A stretch of 64,000 bases of DNA from Thermococcus celer Vu 13 = JCM 8558 (GTDB lineage Archaea; Methanobacteriota_B; Thermococci; Thermococcales; Thermococcaceae): assembly GCF_002214365.1 (NCBI RefSeq), contig NZ_CP014854.1, positions 62,001 to 126,000 of the forward strand, written 5' to 3'. Below the pieces are notes generated by a model that did not search any database, had not been told where the DNA came from, and saw only the letters and a program-made list of their open reading frames with translations. The translations under genes and the position numbers were made by a program. Position 1 is the stretch's first letter, and the number at the start of each line of letters is the position of its first letter. This document shows positions 9,194-18,240 of the stretch, piece by piece.

Positions 9194-12100
9194 ATGAATA
9201 GAAAGGCCTTGAGTCTCTTGATTGTTGTAGTGATGCTACTCTCAGTGGTTCCAGCGGCGTATTCAGTGCAGGCAGCGCCATCTCGCTCCGAAAATGTTAC
9301 TTATAAAAACACCACCCCAAGCGCAGAAGAAAAACCCTCTGGCTTTATTCCTGGGGATGTCCTGAAGAAAGAGATCGAATCCATCCTTAAAAGCAGTGAC
9401 AAGAACGTAAGGCTCATCGTTGCCCCCGACAGGGATCACGCGATGGATGTCTACAGAGCCCTTAAGAAGCTTGGAACCGTTGACCCGATAAGCAAGCCCG
9501 AATTCCAGTTCATAGTTGTGGAGATGCCCGTTTCCAGGGTGGAAGAGCTCCAGAACATCCCCGGCATCCTACACGTCTGGAAGGACAGGATGGTCAAGCT
9601 CCTGGAGCCCGTCGTCCCCGAGGCGGGGATAGGTGAAGTTTCCCCCAAGGCGGAGCTTCCCCAGCTTCCCGACATGTTCATGAGCGTCTTCACCATCAGG
9701 GCTTACGACACATGGATGGACTACGGTGTCTATGGAGATAACGTCACCGTTGCGGTCCTCGACACTGGAATCGACGTCGGGCACCCGTTCCTCCAGGTGA
9801 CCCTGGACGGAAGGCCAAAAATCATAGACGTACACGACGCGAGTGACGAGGGCAGGGCCGACATCTACTACTCAAACAACACCACCGCTAACGGATACCT
9901 CGTTGTTAACAAAAACGTGACCATCGACTGGGGAGTCTATTATATGTACTACGGACACAATTCCACCACCAATTACACCATGGGCACCTACTACGTTGGA
10001 AGCATAAGCGGTGACGACTATTACATTGGTCTCCTTCCAGAGAGATACTTTGATTTCAACAACTTCACCTCGAGGAGTGATGGGCTAACAGGCGACCTCA
10101 GCGACGTTTATCCAGTCCTGATAGTCAACCAGAGCGGGAACTTTATCGCTTACATAGACTTCGACCTTGACAACAACTTTACCAACGACCAGCCGATGGG
10201 AGTCTTCGACCTCACCCACGATTACGTCACGGTTAACTCCACAAAGGTCGACGTAGCTTTCCAGGGCTTCTATGGAGACCATGCGTACTTCATGTGGGAC
10301 TCTCACGGACACGGTACCCACGTCAGCGGTACCATAGCTGGCGTTGGACTCCCGAGCGATCCTGTGTTCTACGGTGTCTACGGTGTTGCACCGAACGCCC
10401 AGCTCATGGAGGTAAAGGTTCTTCCAGGAGAGCTCGGATTCGGAAGGACGAGCTGGATAATCAACGGAATGATATATGCAACTGAGATGGGGGCTGACGT
10501 TATCAGCATGTCCCTTGGAGGCGGCGGAGAGATAAACGACGGACTCGAAACCCCGGAGATATTCTACGTTAACCTGCTCACTGACATCTATGGAGTTACC
10601 TTCTCCATAGCGGCCGGTAACGAGGGGCCGACAACCAACACCGTCCACGCCCCCGGTGACAGCGACCTCGCGATAACCGTCGGTAACTACTGGGAGAGCG
10701 AGAGGTGGGATCTCCTCTACGGCTTTCCGGGAGTTGCTAACGGTCCCGCCATGAGTTCCAGCAGGGGCCCAAGGGACGACGGTCTTCTTGACCCGGACGT
10801 GATGGCTCCAGGAACCGCGATATTCTCGAGCCTGCCTATGTGGTACACGGTAGTCAATAATAACACCTACGGGTACTACGGCTTCTGGAGCGGCACCTCA
10901 ATGGCCACCCCGCACGTCAGCGGTGCCGTTGCCTTGATGATAAGCTACGCCAAGCAGCACAACATCACCTACAACCCGCTAATGATAAGGCGCGCCCTCG
11001 AGCTCAGCGCCAAGCCCACCAACCAGACGATGGTAGACCAGGGATTCGGTCTCGTACAGGTTGACAAAGCCATTGAGAAGCTTGTGGAGCTCAGTCAGGA
11101 GCCCACCACGTACATATTTGGAGGAACCACATTTACGAGCTTCAAGAACCCGATTGAGGCACCATTGATACCCATCTCACAAGCGTACATCGACTTCAAC
11201 GGGTACTTCCAGTACATGTTCGGCTTCCCGTACCTATACAGGGGAGTTTACATAAGGAACGAGTATCCGGGCAGCGTCCCGATATACTTCTCACCGATGG
11301 TGTACGAGCCAGGAGGGGGCCTCTGGTACGTGTTCGAGAACAAGACGTACAAGATAAGCACCAACGTCAACTGGATAATCCCCAACACAACGCAGGTCAC
11401 GATCCACGGTGCCAGTGCCATGTACATAAGCGACCTCATAGGACAGCTCTCCATAAACATCGACTACTCCAAGCTCCAGAAGAGCGGAACCTACATCGGT
11501 CTGGTCTACATCGACGACCCCGACACCAGCTACGTTGACGGCTACGTCCCGGTTGTGGTCGACATACCGATGAACCCGAACGGAGAGAGCCACGCCGAGC
11601 TATCCGACACCGCCAAGTCCGGAGAGGCCAAGCACTACTTCTTCGAGGTTCCGAGGGGAACGAAGGAGCTCCGCGTTACCCTCCGCGTTCCGACCGACGA
11701 CCAGGGTAACCCCATGGGAAGGGTCAAGCTCGTCATCGCCAGGCCACTGGGAGAAGTGGTCTACGATGGAGTTCCGGGATACTACTACGTCGGTCCGGGT
11801 GGACCGCTTGAGTACACGTGGGTCGTCGAGAACCCCGTTGAGGGAACCTGGGAGATAACCGCCTACGCCAGCGTCAGCTCCTATGCCAGAACCGGCTACG
11901 AAGACGCCCACTATGAAATTGAAGTCAGCACCGGCTCGGTGTCTATATCCCCGCAGCTCATAAAGAAGGACGCAGCCCAGCCCTCGAACGTCACCGTCAC
12001 CGCAACGGTGACCAACAACTACGGTGACTTCAACGCCAGCGTCATAGGCTACGGTCTCGGAAGGCTCGATGTGGCGTACGCAATGACCAGAAACGTCAGC

Positions 12101-13459
12101 CAGGATGAATTTGATGTCATCGGGGTATTCCCAGTTGACCCGACGACGTACTTCATCAGGTTTGGAATCACCCAGCCAGAAGACCCGAAGGCTGACCTTG
12201 ACCTGTACGTCTACTATTTCCCAACCATAAATGACCTCCTGAACTTTGAGAACTACACACTATACTACGATCAGATAGGGCCGACCAGCGATGAGGTCTT
12301 TGAGAAGTTCATGCCAGAGCCCGGCTATTACCTCGTTGCAGTTTACGGATACGACACCGTCGGATACAACCCGATCCACTACACCTTCTACTACCAGATG
12401 CTCGGCGACAACGGTGACGTGACGGTAGACAGCACGCCCTTCAGCTTCGATACTGGAACCACCAAGACCCTCCACGCCACGGCCGAGGTCTCAGACACCG
12501 GAACCTACCTCGGCATACTCGGCCTCGTGAACGCTGACACGGGAGAAACAATGACCTACGCTCCGATGATGTTCCAGGTGGGCCAGCCCGAGATGTACGT
12601 CGCGGTCTATCCAAACGCCACCCTCGGGAAGCAGTCAGTGCTTAAGATAAGGCTGCTCGACCTTGCTACAATGGAGAAGATAGACGTCCCCGCCAGGGTT
12701 ATCATAAACGGCAGGGAGTACTACACGGACAACGGGGAAGTACAGGTTTACTTCACACCCCTCCAGATGGAGGAAACGTTCGACATAGAAGTCATCAGCG
12801 ACTACTACCAGGACACCTCCAAGGAGGTAACGGTTAAGGTCAAGGAGCCGGTAGAGAACACGGTGTACTCCTCGACTCAGGTATCTCCTCAGGTTGATGT
12901 GGGCCTTGGAACCGTTACAAGCTACCACGTCACGGACACGAGCATAAATCTGACGGTCGACGGCCCGAGTGGAACAACTGGATACGTCATCGTGACACTG
13001 CCACTCGATACCCAGTACGTTGATGTGAACTCGGATCACCCGATAAGCTACTACGTCCTCAACGGCGAGAACGCGAAGTACGTTGTGATAAGAGTAACGT
13101 ACGCTTCGCCTGTGACGGTGACGATTGAGTACAAGACCTCCCGCTGGATCATCAGCACCTGGAACTACGTCTGGTACATGCTCTACCTGAGCTATGACCG
13201 CAAGTTCGATAAGTTCTACGAGAAGGCTGTCGAAGCGGGCGTCGACAACGCAACCCTCCAGAAGGCAATGGAGTACAAGCAGCTCGCCGAGCAGTACTAT
13301 AGTGCGGCAGAGCAGTACATGATGCCATCTATGGGTCAAGAAGAGCGCCTCGGAGTGGCGGTAATGGCACTGCCCTACCTCCGCAATGCCTACCTGAACA
13401 TCCTAAAGGCGTACAAACTCCTTGAGGAAGCAATAAACGCCGCTGAGACGCAGGGTTAA
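9194..13459 (+). CDS. secreted pyrolysin-like subtilisin-family protease
   Basis: This 1,421-residue protein is a very large S8 family serine protease, similar in layout to pyrolysin of Pyrococcus and stetterlysin. It has a signal peptide (residues 1-29, hydrophobic run LLIVVVMLLSVVPAA), a propeptide, and the catalytic residues Asp190 (AVLDTGID), His373 (HGHGTHVSG), oxyanion Asn476 (AAGNEGP) and Ser569 (SGTSMATPH). About 180 residues lie between Asp and His, far more than in ordinary subtilisins; such an insert is known in pyrolysin. After residue 650 come long beta-rich domains and a helical C-terminus. Many N-x-S/T sites suggest N-glycosylation. It probably degrades external protein for peptide growth. 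The start is fixed by GGAGGTGTCAGG before ATG. Confidence 0.93.
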   Translation: MNRKALSLLIVVVMLLSVVPAAYSVQAAPSRSENVTYKNTTPSAEEKPSGFIPGDVLKKEIESILKSSDKNVRLIVAPDRDHAMDVYRALKKLGTVDPISKPEFQFIVVEMPVSRVEELQNIPGILHVWKDRMVKLLEPVVPEAGIGEVSPKAELPQLPDMFMSVFTIRAYDTWMDYGVYGDNVTVAVLDTGIDVGHPFLQVTLDGRPKIIDVHDASDEGRADIYYSNNTTANGYLVVNKNVTIDWGVYYMYYGHNSTTNYTMGTYYVGSISGDDYYIGLLPERYFDFNNFTSRSDGLTGDLSDVYPVLIVNQSGNFIAYIDFDLDNNFTNDQPMGVFDLTHDYVTVNSTKVDVAFQGFYGDHAYFMWDSHGHGTHVSGTIAGVGLPSDPVFYGVYGVAPNAQLMEVKVLPGELGFGRTSWIINGMIYATEMGADVISMSLGGGGEINDGLETPEIFYVNLLTDIYGVTFSIAAGNEGPTTNTVHAPGDSDLAITVGNYWESERWDLLYGFPGVANGPAMSSSRGPRDDGLLDPDVMAPGTAIFSSLPMWYTVVNNNTYGYYGFWSGTSMATPHVSGAVALMISYAKQHNITYNPLMIRRALELSAKPTNQTMVDQGFGLVQVDKAIEKLVELSQEPTTYIFGGTTFTSFKNPIEAPLIPISQAYIDFNGYFQYMFGFPYLYRGVYIRNEYPGSVPIYFSPMVYEPGGGLWYVFENKTYKISTNVNWIIPNTTQVTIHGASAMYISDLIGQLSINIDYSKLQKSGTYIGLVYIDDPDTSYVDGYVPVVVDIPMNPNGESHAELSDTAKSGEAKHYFFEVPRGTKELRVTLRVPTDDQGNPMGRVKLVIARPLGEVVYDGVPGYYYVGPGGPLEYTWVVENPVEGTWEITAYASVSSYARTGYEDAHYEIEVSTGSVSISPQLIKKDAAQPSNVTVTATVTNNYGDFNASVIGYGLGRLDVAYAMTRNVSQDEFDVIGVFPVDPTTYFIRFGITQPEDPKADLDLYVYYFPTINDLLNFENYTLYYDQIGPTSDEVFEKFMPEPGYYLVAVYGYDTVGYNPIHYTFYYQMLGDNGDVTVDSTPFSFDTGTTKTLHATAEVSDTGTYLGILGLVNADTGETMTYAPMMFQVGQPEMYVAVYPNATLGKQSVLKIRLLDLATMEKIDVPARVIINGREYYTDNGEVQVYFTPLQMEETFDIEVISDYYQDTSKEVTVKVKEPVENTVYSSTQVSPQVDVGLGTVTSYHVTDTSINLTVDGPSGTTGYVIVTLPLDTQYVDVNSDHPISYYVLNGENAKYVVIRVTYASPVTVTIEYKTSRWIISTWNYVWYMLYLSYDRKFDKFYEKAVEAGVDNATLQKAMEYKQLAEQYYSAAEQYMMPSMGQEERLGVAVMALPYLRNAYLNILKAYKLLEEAINAAETQG

Positions 13460-13467
13460 CCTCGTAC

Positions 13468-13484
13468 CCTTTTATTTTTTGCTC
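13468..13484 (+). terminator. T-rich terminator after the subtilase gene
   Basis: A T-rich run (CCTTTTATTTTTTGC) follows the stop codon of the subtilase directly, as expected of archaeal T-tract terminators. It is followed at about 13490 by TTTTTAAAC, a likely TATA element for the next gene. Confidence 0.45.
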
Positions 13485-13528
13485 AACATTTTTAAACTTC
13501 CACGCGTCCCTTCTCCCGGTGTCGTCCC

Positions 13529-13828
13529 GTGATATACGTTAAAATCTATCGAGTCCAGGGTGAAGTCTTACTCGCGGCGTGCGACGAGGAGCTCCTTGGG
13601 AAAACGTTCCGGGAGGGCGAACTAAAGCTCGAGGTGAAGGAGCGATTCTACAGGGGGGAACTCGTCGACGAGGACGCACTGGAGGACCTGCTGAACGAGG
13701 CAACCATCGCCAACCTCACGGGGGAGAGGTGCGTGAGAAAGGCGATGGAACTGGGCTACGTCGATGAGGGAAGGGTACTGTGGATTCAGGGGGTCCCCCA
13801 CGCCCAGATGGCGAAGCTCCTCTTCTGA
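13529..13828 (+). CDS. DUF424 family protein
   Basis: This 99-residue protein matches the archaeal DUF424 family as I remember it: a small alpha/beta protein starting MIYVKIYRVQGEVLLAACDEE, with a conserved ANLTGE segment. No enzyme function is established. In several archaea the gene sits beside translation genes, and here it precedes the NMD3 homologue by 45 bases, so the two may be co-transcribed. The GTG start at 13529 lies about 35 bases after a TATA element and has only a weak ribosome site. Confidence 0.75.
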   Translation: MIYVKIYRVQGEVLLAACDEELLGKTFREGELKLEVKERFYRGELVDEDALEDLLNEATIANLTGERCVRKAMELGYVDEGRVLWIQGVPHAQMAKLLF

Positions 13829-13873
13829 GATTAGGTTTTTAAACCTCCCACCCCACTCCCCCCGGTGGGAGAT

Positions 13874-15040
13874 ATGGGCGAGAGGTTCTGTTACAGGTGC
13901 GGGATAAGTGAGAGCGAGGGCGGTCCGCTCATAGACGGCCTCTGTCAGGTCTGTTACCGAAAGGAGAACCCGGTTCTGCTCATCGATGACGAGATCGAGG
14001 CCGAGGTGTGCGGGAACTGCGGCAGTTACAAAAAACGGGGCGTATGGGTTGACCCCCAAACCTACGATCTCGAGGGACTCATATTCGAGGTCGCGGAGAA
14101 CGCGCTTCTGGAGACCATAGGAGATTCCCTCGACGAGAGGGTTGAGGAGTTCGAGGTGGTCCCCCCAGAGGAACTGGACGGGATGAACGAGCTCCCCGTC
14201 GGAAGGGCCCTCGTTGCCTTCGAGCCGATCAACTGGCACATCGAGCACTTCCCGGCGGTGGTGACGTACGAGGTCCGTGTTAAAGCGCGGATACACGAGC
14301 TCCAGCGCGAACTCCACGATGAGAACAAGAGGGTCACCGTCTACGTCCGCCAGACGGTCTGCCCGCGCTGTTCCAAGTTCCTCGGCGGCTACTTCGAGGC
14401 GATACTCCAGGTTAGGGCGGAGGGAAGACCGCTGAGCGAGGAGGAGCGGAAGGCCATCGGAAAGCTCGTGGAGGAAAAGGTGGACGAGATAATGCGGGGG
14501 GACAGGATGGGCTTCATCCAGGACACCATCGAAAAGGAGGAGGGACTCGACTTCTACATGGGCTCGACGTCCTCTGCGAGAAAGCTCGCCCACGCGATAA
14601 GGGAGCGCTTCGGTGGGACGATAAGCGAGGCGTACGAGCTCGTTGGAGTCGATCGGCAGACGAGTAGAGAGGTGTACCGCACCAGCGTGAGCGTTAGGAT
14701 TCCGAAGTTCAGAAAGGGGGACATAGTAACGGACGGACGCGGCAACGTCTACGAGGTCGAGCGCGTGGACGGAAGGGGCCTGTCCCTGAGGAACCTGTCT
14801 ACCTGGGAAAGCGAACACCGCAACTGGAAGAGCGTAAAGCGGGAGGGGATGGACGTCGCGGAGAGGGAGGAGAGCGAGGCCATGGTCACGAGCGTAACCC
14901 CAACCGAGGTTCAGCTCATGGACATGGAGACCTACGAGACCTACGAGCTCGAGAGGCCGGAGATGGAGCTCAGAGAGGGCGAGGTGTACAGAATCGTGTC
15001 CGTCGGCGGCAAAAGGTACTTCCTCGGCAGGAAGGAATGA
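13874..15040 (+). CDS. NMD3 family ribosome-associated protein
   Basis: This 388-residue protein resembles the N-terminal part of NMD3, which in eukaryotes is the export adaptor of the large ribosomal subunit. Two zinc-binding pairs are visible near the N-terminus (CYRCG, CQVC, then CGNCG) and a further pair (CPRC) in the middle. The rest is alpha/beta followed by an OB-like C-terminal segment. Archaea have no nuclear export, so the role is probably in late ribosome assembly or subunit quality control. The ATG at 13874 has GGTGGGAGAT upstream; the GTG nine bases earlier lies inside that site and is unlikely. Confidence 0.88.
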   Translation: MGERFCYRCGISESEGGPLIDGLCQVCYRKENPVLLIDDEIEAEVCGNCGSYKKRGVWVDPQTYDLEGLIFEVAENALLETIGDSLDERVEEFEVVPPEELDGMNELPVGRALVAFEPINWHIEHFPAVVTYEVRVKARIHELQRELHDENKRVTVYVRQTVCPRCSKFLGGYFEAILQVRAEGRPLSEEERKAIGKLVEEKVDEIMRGDRMGFIQDTIEKEEGLDFYMGSTSSARKLAHAIRERFGGTISEAYELVGVDRQTSREVYRTSVSVRIPKFRKGDIVTDGRGNVYEVERVDGRGLSLRNLSTWESEHRNWKSVKREGMDVAEREESEAMVTSVTPTEVQLMDMETYETYELERPEMELREGEVYRIVSVGGKRYFLGRKE

Positions 15041-15060
15041 CCCGCTTTTGACCCATCAAC

Positions 15061-15069
15061 GTTTTTAAC
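15061..15069 (+). promoter_or_regulatory. SurR-type core site overlapping a TATA box
   Basis: GTTTTTAAC matches the GTTn3AAC core bound by SurR, the redox-sensing regulator of sulfur and hydrogen metabolism in Thermococcales. The same bases include the likely TATA box (TTTTTAAC), about 33 bases before the ATG at 15100. A bound protein would block transcription, which agrees with the known SurR repression of the Pyrococcus NAD(P)H sulfur oxidoreductase gene. The third half-site (n5 then GTT) is poor, reading TCT. Confidence 0.5.
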
Positions 15070-15099
15070 TCAAGTCTCGAACCTTCCCCGGTGGTGAAT

Positions 15100-16425
15100 A
15101 TGAAGAGGACGGTGGCGATTATAGGCGGTGGAGCGGCCGGAATGAGCGCGGCGTCACGCGTCAAGAAGCTCAGGCCCGAGTGGGACGTAAAGGTCTTCGA
15201 GGCTACCGAGTGGGTCAGCCACGCCCCCTGCGGCATCCCCTACGTCGTCGAGGGGCTCTCCCCCAGGGAGAAGCTCATGCACTACCCTCCGGAGGTCTTC
15301 ATCAAGAAGCGCGGGATAGACCTCCACATGAGGGCAGAGGTGATAGAGGTCGAGCAGGGGAGCCTGCGCGTCAGGGAAGGCGATGGGGAGCACGAGTACG
15401 GGTGGGACTACCTCGTCTTTGCCAACGGCGCCTCCCCGAAGGTTCCGGCACTTGAGGGGCTCGAACTCGAGGGGGTCTTCACGGCCGACCTCCCGCCGGA
15501 CGCCGTCGCCATAACGGAATACATGGAGAAACACGACGTCAGAGACGTTGTCATCTTGGGCACGGGTTACATCGCCCTCGAGATGGCCGAGGCGTTCGTC
15601 GCGAGGGGCAAGAACGTCACCCTCATAGGCAGGAGCGAGAGGGTTCTGAGAAAGACCTTTGACAAAGAGATCACAGACATCGTTGAGGAGAAGCTGAGGG
15701 AGAACCTCAACCTCCGCCTCGAGGAGCTCACACTTCGCTTCGAGGGCGACGGAAGGGTCGAGAGGGTAATCACGGACGCGGGCGAGTACAGGGCGGACCT
15801 CGTTGTGATCGCGACGGGCATAAAGCCCAACACGAAACTCGCGAGGGAACTCGGCGTGAGGATAGGCGAAACCGGGGCGATATGGACGAACGAGAGAATG
15901 GAAACGAGCGTGGAGAACGTTTACGCCGCAGGGGACGTCGCGGAGACGAGGCACCTCATCACTGGGAGGCGCGTCTGGATACCCCTCGCACCGGCAGGCA
16001 ACAAGATGGGATACGTAGCAGGAAGCAACATAGCAGGGCGCGAGATCCACTTCCCGGGCGTGCTCGGGACGAGCGTCACCAAGTTCCTCGACCTTGAGAT
16101 AGGAAAGACCGGTTTAACCGAAGCGGAGGCCGTTAAGGAGGGCTACGATGTCAGGACGGCCTTCATAAAGGCCGGAACGAACCCCCACTACTACCCGGGC
16201 TCAAAGCCGATATGGCTAAAGGGCGTCGTTGACAACGAGACTAACAGGCTCCTCGGCGTGCAGGCCGTCGGTGCCAGGATACTGCCGAGGATAGACGGCG
16301 CCGCCGCCATGCTGACGGCCGGCTTCACGACGAAGGACGTCTTCTTCACGGATTTGGCCTACGCCCCGCCCTTCGCCCCCGTGTGGGACCCGCTCATAGT
16401 CCTCGCGAGGGTCCTGAAGTTCTGA
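15100..16425 (+). CDS. CoA-dependent NAD(P)H oxidoreductase (NSR / CoA disulfide reductase)
   Basis: This 441-residue flavoprotein belongs to the pyridine nucleotide-disulfide oxidoreductases. It opens with the FAD-binding [10 protein letters not shown] motif, has a single redox Cys44 (APCGIPYV) instead of a Cys pair, an NAD(P)-binding [11 protein letters not shown], and a second FAD motif VYAAGDVAE, then a dimerisation domain. These features fit CoA disulfide reductases and the CoA-dependent NAD(P)H sulfur oxidoreductase (NSR) of Pyrococcus, which passes electrons to elemental sulfur. Related NADH oxidases look the same, so the physiological acceptor is inferred. The SurR-type promoter site supports a role in sulfur metabolism. 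The ATG at 15100 follows GGTGGTGAAT. Confidence 0.88.
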   Translation: MKRTVAIIGGGAAGMSAASRVKKLRPEWDVKVFEATEWVSHAPCGIPYVVEGLSPREKLMHYPPEVFIKKRGIDLHMRAEVIEVEQGSLRVREGDGEHEYGWDYLVFANGASPKVPALEGLELEGVFTADLPPDAVAITEYMEKHDVRDVVILGTGYIALEMAEAFVARGKNVTLIGRSERVLRKTFDKEITDIVEEKLRENLNLRLEELTLRFEGDGRVERVITDAGEYRADLVVIATGIKPNTKLARELGVRIGETGAIWTNERMETSVENVYAAGDVAETRHLITGRRVWIPLAPAGNKMGYVAGSNIAGREIHFPGVLGTSVTKFLDLEIGKTGLTEAEAVKEGYDVRTAFIKAGTNPHYYPGSKPIWLKGVVDNETNRLLGVQAVGARILPRIDGAAAMLTAGFTTKDVFFTDLAYAPPFAPVWDPLIVLARVLKF

Positions 16426-16476
16426 CCTGGGCCCGGATCCGGGTTCCACCCTTTGCTTTCTCGATTTTCCGGCCTT

Positions 16477-17721
16477 TTACCTTCTCAGCAGGGCCACGCT
16501 CCCCCCGAGCAGGGCGAGTCCGAGTCCGAACGCCGCTCCAAACCCGGCCGAGGATACGAGGAGTCCGCTTAAGGCGCTTCCCGTTACGTAACCGGCCGAG
16601 CTCACGAGGTTGTAAGTTCCCATGGCGCTTCCCTTCTCCCTCTCCCCCGCCCTCTCGCTCACGATTGCCGTTGAGGAGACGCTTATGAAAGTCCAGGAAT
16701 AGCCCGCCAGAACGTACGAAAGGAAGGCGAGTGGTAACAGTGCCGATGAAACCATGGTTCCCGCCACTATGGCGACGAGGGCTCCGGCGCGGAGCATGAG
16801 GCCCCTTCTGAGGACCCCCTCTTTGTCTTTTCCCATGCCGAGACCCACGCGGGTGTAGTTGAGCGCGGATACCGCCGAGTTGGCGATGAGGGCGAGGTAG
16901 ATGACCCCGCGGGAGTAACCTTCCCCCGAGAGGAGCACGGGCATCTGGGGGAAGTACAGACCGGCCCCTATCCAGAACAGCAGGAACGCCAGATAGAACC
17001 GCCTGAGGCTCGTCGGGACGCTGAAGTTCGTGTGGAGCACGAAGGAGGGCATGTAGCGGGCCTTCTCAACAACGTAGTTCCTGAACGCCCTTATCGCTTC
17101 CCTGTTGATGTATATTGGTGCCTCCCGTATGGTGCGCCATCCCATGATGATGGAGGGAACCCCCGTGAGGGCAAAGGTCAGCAACAGCCCGGGTATCGTC
17201 AGGAACCCCGACAGGCCAAAGCCCAAAACCAGACCGAGCACCCAGCCCCACCCGCTTATCTCGTTGAACTTGCCTATCCCGTAGTCCCAGCTGTGCTTCC
17301 TGACGCTCCTCAGGACGAGGGCTATCGGGACCGAAAGGGTCGAGGCCAGGAAGAACGCGTAGGTTGTGTTCACGGCGATGAGCTGAAGTGGAGTTTTCAC
17401 GAAGGCCATCGCGGTGAGGAAGACCGGCACGCTGGCGAAGCCGAGCAGTATGAAGGGCTTTCTCCTGAGGGTTCTGTCGCTGAGCCTGCCCCAGAACAGG
17501 GCACCGAGCATGGAAGATAGGCTCGCGAGGGCGAAGGCCAGACCGACGGTCGAGGCGTTTCCCCCGAGCTCGAGGATGTAAAGGCTAACCAGGGCGGAGC
17601 TTCCCCCCGTGGCCACCTTGAAGGGAACGAAGGAGTAAAACCACCCCGGGATCCTCGGGACGTAGCGGTAGCGGTTGGACACGGACGCGTTCCTCACCGC
17701 GATGGCGACCCTCTGACTCAT
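16477..17721 (-). CDS. MFS family transporter
   Basis: This 414-residue protein has about twelve membrane helices and the MFS loop motif G-RLSDRTLRRKPF between helices 2 and 3, so it is a major facilitator superfamily permease. The substrate is unknown; loop structure and length fit the drug or sugar exporter groups. It is convergent with the CoA-dependent oxidoreductase, with 51 bases between the stops. Confidence 0.85.
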   Translation of the reverse strand: MSQRVAIAVRNASVSNRYRYVPRIPGWFYSFVPFKVATGGSSALVSLYILELGGNASTVGLAFALASLSSMLGALFWGRLSDRTLRRKPFILLGFASVPVFLTAMAFVKTPLQLIAVNTTYAFFLASTLSVPIALVLRSVRKHSWDYGIGKFNEISGWGWVLGLVLGFGLSGFLTIPGLLLTFALTGVPSIIMGWRTIREAPIYINREAIRAFRNYVVEKARYMPSFVLHTNFSVPTSLRRFYLAFLLFWIGAGLYFPQMPVLLSGEGYSRGVIYLALIANSAVSALNYTRVGLGMGKDKEGVLRRGLMLRAGALVAIVAGTMVSSALLPLAFLSYVLAGYSWTFISVSSTAIVSERAGEREKGSAMGTYNLVSSAGYVTGSALSGLLVSSAGFGAAFGLGLALLGGSVALLRR

Positions 17722-17795
17722 TTTCCCACCTGAGGCCCCCGGAAGGCGCCGCCGGTTTAAAAAGGTTCGTGATGGTGGAGATGCTATGATGCCCA

Positions 17796-18141
17796 GAAGA
17801 GTTCATTAACTTAAGTGAGGCACATACTGTCAGGATAACTGGGGTATCACCTCCTGAAGCTATTCAGCAACACCCTCGGAGGTTAGGACGGAAAACTTAA
17901 ATCAAGGAGGAGCTTCTCAGGAGATTGGGGACTAAATAGGAAGGAATCTTGATGATATTGGCCTCATGTATTACGATCTTAGTTCCTCCCTTACTCATGA
18001 GACACTTTGGCGGCAAATCCTAAAGGGGAAACCATCAAAAGAATTAGTGAAAACTGAAGTCCTCTGCATCGTTGGAGCATTTGCCTTTTATTTTCCGCCG
18101 CTCTTTTCATACTTGGTTTCTTCGGTTTATAAGCAAAGGTA
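17796..18141 (+). pseudogene. decayed gene of unknown family left of the tungsten oxidoreductase cassette
   Basis: The gap between the MFS gene and the ferredoxin gene holds coding-like pieces in shifting frames. One reads EEFINLSEAHTVRITGVSPP and on to a stop at about 17900; a second reads IKEELLRRLGTK near 17905-17940; a third, with an ATG at about 17968, reads MYYDLSSSLTHETLWRQILK and continues through a hydrophobic FAFYFPPLFSYL segment to TAA at 18141. Frames switch at stop codons, as expected of a degraded gene for a small membrane-anchored protein. The last piece, about 58 residues, could alternatively be a live short gene. I do not recognise the family. Confidence 0.4.
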
Positions 18142-18142
18142 A

Positions 18143-18193
18143 GTCTAAACGGTTTAATTTGTCTTTAAAGGCAGGTCTAAACGGTTTAATTTG
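18143..18193 (+). promoter_or_regulatory. tandem operator-like repeats before the tungsten oxidoreductase operon
   Basis: The 19-base sequence GTCTAAACGGTTTAATTTG occurs twice, at 18143-18161 and 18175-18193, exactly 32 bases (three helical turns) apart. Each copy contains the imperfect palindrome TTAAAC-like core TAAACGGTTTA. The second copy ends a few bases before a likely TATA box (AATATATAC, 18200-18208). A dimeric regulator binding both copies on one DNA face and acting from just upstream of the promoter is the simplest reading. Confidence 0.6.
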
Positions 18194-18240
18194 CATAAGA
18201 AATATATACAACTTCATCCTAAAATTGTTAGGTGTTATAA

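Noticed and set aside
13622-14818. 398-codon minus-strand frame opposite the NMD3 gene
   Set aside because: It is an antisense shadow; the NMD3 homologue with zinc motifs and a good start explains the region.
18143-18193. Tandem repeats as SurR sites
   Set aside because: The sequence GTCTAAAC does not contain GTTn3AAC, so another regulator must be assumed.
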